Assembly: GCA_947258905.1 (NCBI GenBank)
Contig: CAMYKF010000090.1
Span: 1-6,232, forward strand
Direction of reading: 5' to 3'
Length of the DNA stretch: 6,232 nt
Source: an uncultured Pirellulaceae bacterium
GTDB lineage: Bacteria > Planctomycetota > Planctomycetia > Pirellulales > Pirellulaceae
Shown in pieces: positions 1-6,217 of this stretch. The position numbers and the translations under genes were made by a program. Positions within the stretch are counted from its first letter, which is position 1; each line of letters opens with the position of its first letter. The notes below the pieces were generated by a model, which saw only the letters and a list, made by a program, of their open reading frames with translations, did not search any database and was not told the DNA's origin.

Positions 1-441
1 AACCCGCTCGGCGGTTACCTGATAAACATCCGGAACTTCGGTGTCTTTAGTACTGTCATAACTGACCGGCTCGTTATCGCCCACCTTTTGCCATTCGATC
101 GCCGATTCCAACTGGTCCTCGAACGTAATATCGCCGTTTTCCGCTACGCTCTCGATGGTCCACTGGATCACAGAGCGGCTGCGCAATGAAGATTCTTCGT
201 CAAAACCGGCCATCGATACCTTGGTCGTGGCAATCTGTTCGACGTCCCACTGCAGTTGTTCACCCGTAGTCATGCGGTAGCGCAGGTCAAACTTCTGCTG
301 TTGCTCCGCGCGTCGGGTCGAGCGATTGAGAGCCTGATTGGTGTCTTGTGTGCCGGCTTTGTCCTGAGCCAGCAACAAGGCCGGAGAGCAACCGACGATC
401 AAAAGTGCCAGAGTGACGATGGTTGTCGTTGGGGTCTTCAT
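1..441 (-). CDS. Exported protein resembling DUF6263 family, 5' part only (C-terminus beyond window)
   Basis: The frame is open from an ATG at 439-441 to the window edge, giving 147 codons without a stop. A good Shine-Dalgarno (GGAGG, 8 bases upstream) supports this start. The N-terminus is a signal sequence: Lys2, then a hydrophobic run from about residue 8 to 25. Two processing readings are possible: a lipoprotein with lipobox I-V-G-C (Cys18), or signal peptidase I cleavage after LLLA (Ala25). Mature residues 50-147 contain FDLRYRMTTGEQLQWDVEQ followed by alternating polar and hydrophobic strands (IQWTIESVAENGDITFEDQ). From memory this resembles the DUF6263-type proteins common in planctomycetes, whose function is unknown; the family name is tentative. 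It lies 48 bp downstream of the NAD kinase gene on the same strand, so cotranscription is likely. Reading frame and export are well supported; function is not known. Confidence 0.7.
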   Translation of the reverse strand, partial: MKTPTTTIVTLALLIVGCSPALLLAQDKAGTQDTNQALNRSTRRAEQQQKFDLRYRMTTGEQLQWDVEQIATTKVSMAGFDEESSLRSRSVIQWTIESVAENGDITFEDQLESAIEWQKVGDNEPVSYDSTKDTEVPDVYQVTAERV

Positions 442-462
442 TCCCGCCTCCTTGCGAGCGTC

Positions 463-482
463 ACAGACTGTCCGGAGTCTGT
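463..482. repeat. Hairpin between NAD kinase and the downstream exported-protein gene
   Basis: There is a perfect 7-bp inverted repeat, ACAGACT (463-469) and AGTCTGT (476-482), around a 6-base loop GTCCGG. In the transcribed (minus) direction no T-run follows it, so it does not look like a Rho-independent terminator for NAD kinase. On the plus strand it is followed only by TTTT. It sits 21 bases upstream of the downstream gene's start codon, just before that gene's Shine-Dalgarno. An mRNA stability, processing or translation element is possible, but so is chance. Confidence 0.4.
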
Positions 483-489
483 TTTACGC

Positions 490-1365
490 TTAATCGTTTT
501 TGTAAAAGTCGCCGCGCCAGCCCAATTTCTCGCGCAGCGTTCGATAATATCCCTGACCGCTGATTTCAATTAACTGAAACACCGGCCGGGCCTGCTCGAC
601 CAGCACGCGATCGGACGGCTGCAGCGTCGTCAGGACCTGGCCATCCAGCACGGCCGAAGCCGATGCGTTGGGCTGCCGGACCACGATTTCATAAGTCCGC
701 TCGGCTGTGTCGACCACAGGCCGCACGGTCAACGTGTGCGGGTTGATGGGTGTCAGCACAAACGCCTTGAGATCCTTTCGCAAAATCGGGCCACCGGCCG
801 ACAGATTATGTGCCGTGGACCCCACAGGCGTGCTGATCAACAACCCGTCACAGCTGTATGATGTCGCCAATTGACCATCGACGTAAAGGTCAATGTATTG
901 CATGTGAAAAGGCGGACCGGACAGCACGGCAAACTCGTTCAGTCCCAATCCGTCATAGACCACCGAACCATCGCGATGGATTTTGCATTGCAGCATCAAA
1001 TGATCGACCAGGCCAAAGGCTCCTGCGCGAATCTGAGCCAGAGCGTGTGCTAGCTCGTGTGGCTGGATATCCGCAAGGAATCCGAGCTTGCCAAGATTGA
1101 CACCCAGCACGGGCAATTGGCAGTGCCCCATGTGTCGGGCCGCCCGAAGAATCGATCCGTCGCCACCGAGCACGATGGCAAAGTCAGCCATGTCGGACTC
1201 GATTTCAAACTCGGGGTCGTACTGCAGGTCCTCGGCGACAATCTCGGCCGACTCCTCAATGACCGGTCGCAATGCCTCGATCTGTGTGAGAATTTCCGGA
1301 CGGCGATCTCCCGATCCCAGCACCAGCACGCGGGGGCGTTCATGTTTCTGGCCGGGATTTAGCAT
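490..1365 (-). CDS. nadK: NAD kinase (ATP/polyphosphate-dependent NADP synthesis)
   Basis: Cytosolic enzyme that phosphorylates NAD+ on the 2'-hydroxyl of the adenosine ribose to make NADP+. The 291 residues match the usual bacterial NadK length. Hallmarks in order: the GGDG motif at residues 67-70 (VLGGDGSILRAA), with Asp69 the expected catalytic residue; GVNLGKLGFLADI at 88-100; the NE pair at 143-144 (GLNEFAV); the glycine-rich nucleotide-binding stretch STPVGSTAHNLSAGGPIL at 178-195; INPHTLTVRPVV at 207-218; a DGQ turn at 241-243; and a basic YYRTLREKLGW end typical of the family. One small variant is GSTAH where most family members have GSTAY. The ATG at 1365 lacks an obvious Shine-Dalgarno, but the residues between it and the first core strand (RVLVLGSG) fit a normal NadK N-terminus. 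It is probably the first gene of a two-gene unit with the exported protein at 1-441. The gap upstream holds a structured repeat. Confidence 0.97.
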   Translation of the reverse strand: MLNPGQKHERPRVLVLGSGDRRPEILTQIEALRPVIEESAEIVAEDLQYDPEFEIESDMADFAIVLGGDGSILRAARHMGHCQLPVLGVNLGKLGFLADIQPHELAHALAQIRAGAFGLVDHLMLQCKIHRDGSVVYDGLGLNEFAVLSGPPFHMQYIDLYVDGQLATSYSCDGLLISTPVGSTAHNLSAGGPILRKDLKAFVLTPINPHTLTVRPVVDTAERTYEIVVRQPNASASAVLDGQVLTTLQPSDRVLVEQARPVFQLIEISGQGYYRTLREKLGWRGDFYKND

Positions 1366-1432
1366 GGATTTGACGGGAAGAATTGACGATCTGGTACAGG
1401 GCAGCCAGCAAATCTGCAGGTTCAGGCATGCC

Positions 1433-1592
1433 GGCTCGGCTGGACGAGCCGAGGGCGTCCGGGAATTGTAGCGGACGGGCGCAAGCCCTCCGGTTGTGAA
1501 TTCCTGGTGAAGGACCGGAGGGCTTGCGACCTGCCGCTGGAATTACACGATGTATCTAACGGCAATTCCCGTACACCCTCGGACGAGCCAGC
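1433..1592. repeat. Nested inverted-repeat element in the gap between the sulfotransferase and nadK genes
   Basis: Three layers of pairing are visible. (1) Outer imperfect arms: 1439-1468 pairs with 1563-1592, including perfect blocks GCTGG/CCAGC, CCGAGGG/CCCTCGG and CGGGAATTG/CAATTCCCG. (2) A perfect inner 15-bp stem, CGCAAGCCCTCCGGT (1480-1494) with ACCGGAGGGCTTGCG (1514-1528), extended imperfectly outward to GCGG (1471-1474) and CCGC (1534-1537). (3) A competing local hairpin in the left arm, GGCTCG (1433-1438) with CGAGCC (1445-1450). No ORF with coding character lies inside. Long terminal arms, a structured interior and no transposase suggest a non-autonomous mobile repeat (MITE-like) or a REP/BIME-like element. 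The inner motif resembles repeats I recall from planctomycete genomes. No poly-T run follows, so a simple terminator is less likely. Confidence 0.7.
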
Positions 1593-1594
1593 AG

Positions 1595-1614
1595 TGGCAC
1601 CCAATCGAGTGCCA
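1595..1614. repeat. Short hairpin just past the stop codon of the sulfotransferase gene
   Basis: TGGCAC (1595-1600) and GTGCCA (1609-1614) pair perfectly around an 8-base loop. The hairpin lies 17 bases beyond the stop of the minus-strand sulfotransferase gene and 2 bases from the larger nested repeat. It could be that repeat's outer edge or part of a transcript 3' end. No T-run follows in the direction of transcription, so a canonical intrinsic terminator is not supported. Confidence 0.4.
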
Positions 1615-1631
1615 GGCTAACTCCATAGGTA

Positions 1632-2462
1632 TTATGCCGCGGCAGCCGCTGGCAGGTAACCCAGCACTTTCAGTATCGGCTCGAATCGCTGGTTGAGAAG
1701 TGCGATTGTCTCGGGCTCCAATTTTGCCCGATGATCACCCGGCAGGACATTTCGTTTATGTGCGCCGGGACAACTGTCCGGGCGGAATTCATTGCGGTAA
1801 CGTCTGGCCAGCTGGCGTTGCCATCTCGCGGCGGGCTGCAACTGTATGGTTTGCAGAATCGGAGCCAGCCACTGTTCAAAGTTCAGCACCATGTCTTCAT
1901 AGCGTACGATCGTGACATCGGGCTGGTCGACCAGCTGCAGTATGGGTGAATAGCGATTCAGCAACGGATATTTGCTGATCTCATTTTCCTGAATCACGTA
2001 CTGGTCGACCGACATGTTGCGGATTCTTGTGCGGTGATCGCGGTCGGCGTCGGTCCAGTCACGATCCGAGTGAATCCAGCCCAGCGAAAAATACTCGGAA
2101 ACCAAAATGTCACGCGGGTCGCGAATCTGCAGCAGATGCCGGACGCGTTGCAGCCGCGGAAAATTGAAGCCCTCGGTGGAAAAACTGCGCAGCGGTCCCA
2201 GCACAAAGCTGCGATCCATCTCGCCGTTCAGTTCTCCGTGATTCGGCGGTTGATTGTGAATGGAGTAAAACGGCATGTTCAGCCGCGGGCACAATTCGGC
2301 GAAGAACCGATACAGGAACATCGACGCCGATTTGTGCAAGGCGTGCACGATCAGGCCCTGACGGGGCGGTGTCACTGGCCGCCCGACACGTCCACGACCC
2401 CAACCTCCAATTCCTCGTATCGACACTGCATTTCCCTCACTTTTGTACAACGGTACGGCCAT
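1632..2462 (-). CDS. Sulfotransferase-family protein (PAPS-dependent, substrate unknown)
   Basis: Likely cytosolic enzyme transferring a sulfuryl group from PAPS to an unidentified acceptor. The 276 residues match the single-domain sulfotransferase fold. Residues 36-54 form the first strand and 5'-phosphosulfate loop (LIVHALHKSASMFLYRFF), with Lys44 in the place of the catalytic lysine of the usual YPKSGTTW. Residues 111-126 hold the 3'-phosphate motif (IRDPRDILVSEYFS); Arg114 and Ser122 have the canonical eight-residue spacing. RYED (187-190) matches the conserved YEDM-type segment, and NVLPGDHRAKL followed by LNQRFEPILKVLGY resembles the C-terminal GxWK region, with His replacing Trp. The protein ends in PAAAAA. 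The ATG at 2462 has no evident Shine-Dalgarno, and about 35 residues precede the core, so the true start could be internal (a GTG at codon 13 is one option). It is divergent from the sulfatase gene. The sequence does not say whether the acceptor is carbohydrate, lipid or peptide. Confidence 0.85.
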   Translation of the reverse strand: MAVPLYKSEGNAVSIRGIGGWGRGRVGRPVTPPRQGLIVHALHKSASMFLYRFFAELCPRLNMPFYSIHNQPPNHGELNGEMDRSFVLGPLRSFSTEGFNFPRLQRVRHLLQIRDPRDILVSEYFSLGWIHSDRDWTDADRDHRTRIRNMSVDQYVIQENEISKYPLLNRYSPILQLVDQPDVTIVRYEDMVLNFEQWLAPILQTIQLQPAARWQRQLARRYRNEFRPDSCPGAHKRNVLPGDHRAKLEPETIALLNQRFEPILKVLGYLPAAAAA

Positions 2463-2478
2463 TTAAGCGATTTCGCCG

Positions 2479-2497
2479 AACTGCGGGAATCGCAGTT
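2479..2497. promoter_or_regulatory. Inverted repeat (possible operator) between divergent sulfotransferase and sulfatase genes
   Basis: AACTGCG (2479-2485) and CGCAGTT (2491-2497) are perfect inverted halves around GGAAT. The 19-base site sits 16 bases upstream of the sulfotransferase start, in the 115-bp region shared by both genes. An overlapping alternative pairing exists (GCGATT 2467-2472 with AATCGC 2488-2493). Symmetry and place suit a dimeric repressor site or a 5'-leader hairpin of the sulfotransferase mRNA. No regulator gene is present in the window to support either. Confidence 0.35.
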
Positions 2498-2511
2498 TCT
2501 CGCTACCGGGT

Positions 2512-2540
2512 TTGACGACGCAGTCAGTTGTGAAAAAAAT
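2512..2540 (+). promoter_or_regulatory. Weak sigma-70-like promoter candidate for the sulfatase gene
   Basis: TTGACG (2512-2517; five of six bases match the -35 consensus) is followed after 17 bases by AAAAAT (2535-2540; four of six match TATAAT). Transcription would begin near 2547, leaving a leader of about 30 bases before the ATG at 2578. The site would also explain why the frame can be read upstream from a TTG at 2512 without that being the true start. The -10 match is poor, so this is only a candidate. Confidence 0.3.
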
Positions 2541-2577
2541 AGCTGTCAATTGGTTCCGTCCAACTTCAGGTCCCGAC

Positions 2578-4164
2578 ATGTCGCGTCTCATTGATCTTTT
2601 TCTTGCTTGCTGCCTTGTTTTGGTCCTGCTGACACCGGATCACGCTTGCGGCGACAAGCCGAACATCGTTGTCATTCTCGCTGATGACCTGGGGTATTCC
2701 GATCTCGGGTGCTACGGAGGCGAAATCGATACCCGCCATCTTGATTCGTTGGCCGAGGAAGGCTTGCGCTTCACCCGGTTCTATAACTCCGGCCGCTGCT
2801 GGCCGACGCGAGCCAGTTTGCTGACCGGCTACTACGCGCAGCAAGTCCGCCGCGACAAATTGCCGGGAATTGAACCAAGCGGAGGCCGGGGTGTGCGACC
2901 CGACTGGGCGCCTTTGTTGCCGGAACTGATCCGGGGAGCCGGCTACCGCAGCTACCACACCGGGAAATGGCACATCGACAGCAAGCCGATTGCGGCAGGT
3001 TTTGACCGTTCCTACTGGCTGAACGATCAAGCCAGGTTTTTCAGCCCGCAACGCATCTTCATCGACGATGTTCGGCAACCGGCGATTCCGCGTGGCACCG
3101 GCTACTACGCCACGATCGACCTGGCCGATCAGGCCATCGCCATCCTTAAACAACACGAGAATGAAACGCCCGATCAGCCGTTCTTTCACTACATCGCTTT
3201 TACGGCGCCGCACTTTCCTCTGCACGCGTTGCCTCAGGACATCGACCGGTACCGCGATGTTTACAACGTGGGTTGGGACGCGATCCGCGGCGAACGGTGG
3301 GATAACATGCGAGATGAGTGGTTGAATCATGTGTTGTCACCGGTGGAACGCAACACCGGCGCTCCTTATCGCCGCCCCGAGGACATCGAGGCTTACGGAC
3401 CTGGTGAAGTCGCCTTGCCGGTCCACTGGGATTCGCTGAACGACGAACAGAAAAACTTTCAGGCCACCAAGATGGCAATTCACGCCGCCATGATCGATCG
3501 CATGGACAAGGAGATTGGCCGCATTTTGGACCAGCTACGTGCAATGAACGCGTATGAGAACACGCTGATTTTGTTCTTGTCGGACAATGGTTGCAGTTCA
3601 GAGCTGATGATCCGCGATGACGGGCATGACCCGGCGGCCAAACCCGGATCAGCCGATACGCACCTTTGCCTGGGGCCCGGCTGGTCAACGGTATCGAACA
3701 CGCCTTTTCGCAAACACAAGACATGGGTACACGAAGGCGGTATCGCTACGCCGCTGATTGTGCATTGGCCCGCCGGGGTTGAGGCGAAGATGGAAGACCG
3801 CACAACACCCGGCCATCTGATTGATTTTGTGCCCACGGTTTTGGAGCTGGCGGGGGTCAACCAAACGCCTCGTCCCGGAGGACCGAATCTGCCTGGTAAA
3901 AGCTTGCTGCCGGTATTCCGTCAGGATCTGGACTTGCAACGCGAATCGTTGTGGTGGTCGCACGAGAACAACAACGCAATTCGCGTCGGCGACTGGAAAG
4001 CGGTGAAAACCGCTCGCGGACCGTGGGAGCTATATGACTTAGCCAACGATCGCACCGAAACACGCAACCTGGCCGACGCTCAGCCCGAGTATCTGCAGTC
4101 ACTCGTCGCTCAGTGGCGGGAATTGCAGAAGAACTTCATTGAACAGGCACGCATCGAACCCTGA
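2578..4164 (+). CDS. Secreted Cys-type formylglycine-dependent sulfatase (arylsulfatase family)
   Basis: Hydrolyses a sulfate ester, probably on an external organic or polysaccharide substrate, outside the cytoplasm. The ATG at 2578 gives 528 residues and starts directly on a signal peptide: MSR, hydrophobic core to about residue 18, likely cleavage near HACG/DK. The frame extends upstream to a TTG at 2512, but that would bury the signal in a 22-residue polar leader. Active-site features, numbered from this Met: metal-binding DD36-37 in ILADDLGYSDLG; Cys74 in CWPTR, the C-x-P-x-R signature whose Cys is oxidised to formylglycine; Lys130 and His132 in HTGKWH; His212 in TAPHFPLH; Asp336-Asn337 in LSDNG; and Lys381 with His385 in the KTWVHEGG stretch. 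The C-terminal subdomain (IRVGDWKAVK, WELYDL) is intact. All expected catalytic residues are present, so it should be active if a formylglycine-generating enzyme exists elsewhere in the genome. The NTPFR-to-HWP stretch looks like S1_4-type arylsulfatases; the exact substrate cannot be read from sequence. Confidence 0.96.
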   Translation: MSRLIDLFLACCLVLVLLTPDHACGDKPNIVVILADDLGYSDLGCYGGEIDTRHLDSLAEEGLRFTRFYNSGRCWPTRASLLTGYYAQQVRRDKLPGIEPSGGRGVRPDWAPLLPELIRGAGYRSYHTGKWHIDSKPIAAGFDRSYWLNDQARFFSPQRIFIDDVRQPAIPRGTGYYATIDLADQAIAILKQHENETPDQPFFHYIAFTAPHFPLHALPQDIDRYRDVYNVGWDAIRGERWDNMRDEWLNHVLSPVERNTGAPYRRPEDIEAYGPGEVALPVHWDSLNDEQKNFQATKMAIHAAMIDRMDKEIGRILDQLRAMNAYENTLILFLSDNGCSSELMIRDDGHDPAAKPGSADTHLCLGPGWSTVSNTPFRKHKTWVHEGGIATPLIVHWPAGVEAKMEDRTTPGHLIDFVPTVLELAGVNQTPRPGGPNLPGKSLLPVFRQDLDLQRESLWWSHENNNAIRVGDWKAVKTARGPWELYDLANDRTETRNLADAQPEYLQSLVAQWRELQKNFIEQARIEP

Positions 4165-4186
4165 GACGAAGATCTAACCCTGACAC

Positions 4187-5974
4187 TCAACGTCGGTTCT
4201 GCATCGCTGCGACAGTTTGGTCAATGAAAGCCTCCAATTCGTCGCCCCCCAGTCCGACTGCCAGGATCTGGCCGTCCTCGTTGATCACAAACGAACCGAA
4301 ATTGCGAAAGCCGGTCAGTTTTTGGTCTCCCCAATACAATTTTCCAGAACGTGGAAAATAATCATAGTTCATTGATATCTCGTCATGGATGACTGGCCAA
4401 CTCGTCTCGGGCAGGTCATCCCGGGGATCGTCGCCCGGGGATTCATTGGTTATCAAAACCGCAGCGACAATCAACTGGTCCGCGTAACGGTCGCTGATTC
4501 GATTGAGTCGTTCGATTTGTTGTTCACGATGCCTGATACCAGAGAGAAATTCGATCACCACCAACTTGCCCCGGGATTCGTGCAGCGAAAATGTGTCGCC
4601 ATTGACTGCGCGGTGGCTCAGGTCCGGCGGAAATCCCTGGATGCCCCAGGCATCCAGCCATTGGAGCTGCCGGGCTGCAAACTCTCCAAGCGACTCGTCG
4701 CCCGATTCCGACTGGACCGCGGCAAAGTCATTAGCAAGCCGCTCCAGATAATCACGCTGAAGTCCCTGTTGCTCGGCCAAATTGGTTGTGTCGATTTTTT
4801 GAAATTGCCATGGCCAGTACGTGGAGTGATAGTGGACAAGTTGTTTCAGAGCGTTTCCCCGGACGCGCTCGTGGGGGCTCTCCTCATAAATTCTCAGTAA
4901 CGCCGCGTCAGGTTCGGCATGAAATGAGCGGATGGCCGACAGGGATTCCGCCAGTTCTTCCAGCTGCATGCCGCTTTCGATCGTCTTCTGGACCACTTTC
5001 GCCAGTTCGTTGCGGTCCTCAAAACCCAGGGAATCGTAAATCCATCGCCAGCAGCGAAATTGAGTTTCCGGATCGGCGGTTGACTGGGCGATGTCGCGAA
5101 TCAGTTCCTGATATAAGGGCGTCGGCAGCACACGCAAATTGAACAGCAGTCTGTCGATGGGATGGTCGGGGCGATGCAGATTCTCCTGATACTGTTTCCA
5201 TCGTTCGTGATGGCGGCTGAGCACTTCGAATTGTCTTTGTTCATCGAGGCCATCAAGCGCAGGCAGATTCAGTCGCGCTGCTTCCATCGCAGCCTCCCAG
5301 TCAACCGACGAAAGAACCCTTATAACAACCTGTCTTCCAAATTGTTCCGGCTCCAGACGCGGATACAGATCGTCGAGTGTGTGTACGCCATCGCCCTCAA
5401 CGCGAAACGCGATCGTGTTGTCGCTCAACGCGTTTTTGATCGTGAATTGACCGTGCTCGTTTGCCATCACGGATTGCCCCGTATCAATCCGTTCGGAATA
5501 CCCGGTTCCCAGGAACATACTCAACCGGCAGTCGCTCACCGGTTGTTCCGTGTGATAATCGACGACGGTTCCGGAAATCGTGACGGTGGGCGTTAGCGTG
5601 ACGGTAACCGGGCTGTCCGATAGCTCGCGCAATTTGATGACGCTTTTTCCAGCCAGCTTGCCGTCATCTGACATTGCCAGTACCAACAGCGCGATGATGC
5701 GGGGCCGGGCAACCGACACTGTGGTTTCTCCGGACATATCGGCGGGGTCGGTTTCCAGTTCGTACCATATGTCCGGCAGGTTCGGTTTCGGCGGAGGAAT
5801 GTACTCATACCCCCAAACCCGTATTTCGGCATATTCGACCGGATTGCCATCGGGCCCGACGACTACCAGTGACACCACTCGCGAAGCGGTTGATTCCGCC
5901 TGCCTGGGGGATGTATGGTTCGCGTGTAAGTGCGGAATCAACAGAAGCGCAAACAGCGCTGCAGCGGCTTTCAT
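4187..5974 (-). CDS. Exported multidomain protein with carboxypeptidase-regulatory-like repeats and a CxxC-less redoxin-like domain
   Basis: The 595-residue protein starts at an ATG with a strong Shine-Dalgarno (AGGAGAGG, 5980-5987). Residues 1-18 are a signal peptide (Lys2, hydrophobic core, probable cleavage after LHA). Residues about 33-125 and 126-220 look like two beta-sandwich modules of the carboxypeptidase-regulatory type (VVVGPDGNPVEYAEIRVWG; TISGTVVDYHTEQPVSDCRLSM). Residues about 222-440 are charged and helical, with a HEAT-like stretch near 365-382 (SPHERVRGNALKQLV). Residues about 445-593 match the thioredoxin-fold plan of TlpA/AhpC-type redoxins (GDTFSLHESRGKLVVIEFL, then SFVINEDGQILAVGL). 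The usual WCxxC site reads LSGIRHRE (477-484), with no cysteine, and the usual cis-proline position reads FGSF. Only two cysteines occur in the protein (149, 308), both outside this domain. A classical disulfide reductase role is therefore unlikely; a binding or structural role is inferred. It converges with the sulfatase gene (22-bp gap, no clear terminator). Confidence 0.75.
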   Translation of the reverse strand: MKAAAALFALLLIPHLHANHTSPRQAESTASRVVSLVVVGPDGNPVEYAEIRVWGYEYIPPPKPNLPDIWYELETDPADMSGETTVSVARPRIIALLVLAMSDDGKLAGKSVIKLRELSDSPVTVTLTPTVTISGTVVDYHTEQPVSDCRLSMFLGTGYSERIDTGQSVMANEHGQFTIKNALSDNTIAFRVEGDGVHTLDDLYPRLEPEQFGRQVVIRVLSSVDWEAAMEAARLNLPALDGLDEQRQFEVLSRHHERWKQYQENLHRPDHPIDRLLFNLRVLPTPLYQELIRDIAQSTADPETQFRCWRWIYDSLGFEDRNELAKVVQKTIESGMQLEELAESLSAIRSFHAEPDAALLRIYEESPHERVRGNALKQLVHYHSTYWPWQFQKIDTTNLAEQQGLQRDYLERLANDFAAVQSESGDESLGEFAARQLQWLDAWGIQGFPPDLSHRAVNGDTFSLHESRGKLVVIEFLSGIRHREQQIERLNRISDRYADQLIVAAVLITNESPGDDPRDDLPETSWPVIHDEISMNYDYFPRSGKLYWGDQKLTGFRNFGSFVINEDGQILAVGLGGDELEAFIDQTVAAMQNRR

Positions 5975-6116
5975 ATCGACCTCTCCTATTGCTGCCCCTG
6001 CAGTGTCAATTGCTCACAAACCGCGCGGCATTCTGTGCGGTGAATGTTGGGGCGATGCATCGGTCCAGCGCATTTTACCGAGCCTCCGTGCCAGCGACGA
6101 GATGAGCCTGGAAGTT

Positions 6117-6217
6117 GTTTCAAAACCAGTTTCCTACGGTAGCTCGGTCTCTCCGAGACCGAGAAGACAAAGCAAAACGAGTCCCGGCGCGCCGGGACTC
6201 GCCTACCGTTTTGAAAC
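6117..6217. repeat. Nested palindromic intergenic repeat with two internal hairpins (three-way-junction fold)
   Basis: Four sets of complementary arms nest within 101 bases. Outer arms are GTTTCAAAAC (6117-6126) and GTTTTGAAAC (6208-6217). Inside them ACGGTAG (6136-6142) pairs with CTACCGT (6203-6209), sharing two bases with the outer right arm. Within this closed stem lie hairpin A, CTCGGTCTC (6143-6151) with GAGACCGAG (6155-6163) around TCC, and hairpin B, a perfect 24-base palindrome (6178-6201) with half-site CGAGTCCCGGCG. The linker between A and B is AGACAAAGCAAAAC-like and unpaired. No coding potential is evident. Such compact, self-complementary units recall REP/BIME or MITE elements; I recall similar hairpin sequences from planctomycete genomes. 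It lies upstream of the 595-residue protein gene, 142 bases from its start, and ends 15 bases before the window edge. Confidence 0.8.

Noticed and set aside
1422..1604. Minus-strand 60-codon frame within the gap between the sulfotransferase gene and nadK
   Set aside because: It covers the nested inverted-repeat element almost exactly, so its codons are explained by the palindrome. There is no ribosome-binding site or protein similarity that I can recognise.
2034..2594. Plus-strand open frame (186 codons) opposite the sulfotransferase gene and running into the sulfatase upstream region
   Set aside because: Antisense shadow of the sulfotransferase reading frame. It has no domain signature, and it would run through the divergent control region and the true sulfatase start.
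2566..3330. Long minus-strand open frame (254 codons) opposite the sulfatase gene
   Set aside because: It lies wholly antisense to a clearly real sulfatase whose catalytic motifs are intact. Its translation is Arg/Val-rich with no recognisable domain, as expected for the complement of GC-rich coding DNA.
4165..4186. Terminator between the convergent sulfatase and redoxin-like genes
   Set aside because: The 22-base gap has no stem of useful length and no T-run in either direction.
4385..4900. Plus-strand open frame (171 codons) opposite the redoxin-like protein gene
   Set aside because: The minus-strand frame has a signal peptide, Shine-Dalgarno and recognisable domains over its whole length. 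The plus-strand translation has none.
5990..6020. TTGACA on the minus strand as a promoter for the 595-residue protein gene
   Set aside because: A -10 hexamer at the normal spacing would overlap the Shine-Dalgarno of the gene, leaving no leader, and the bases there do not match TATAAT.
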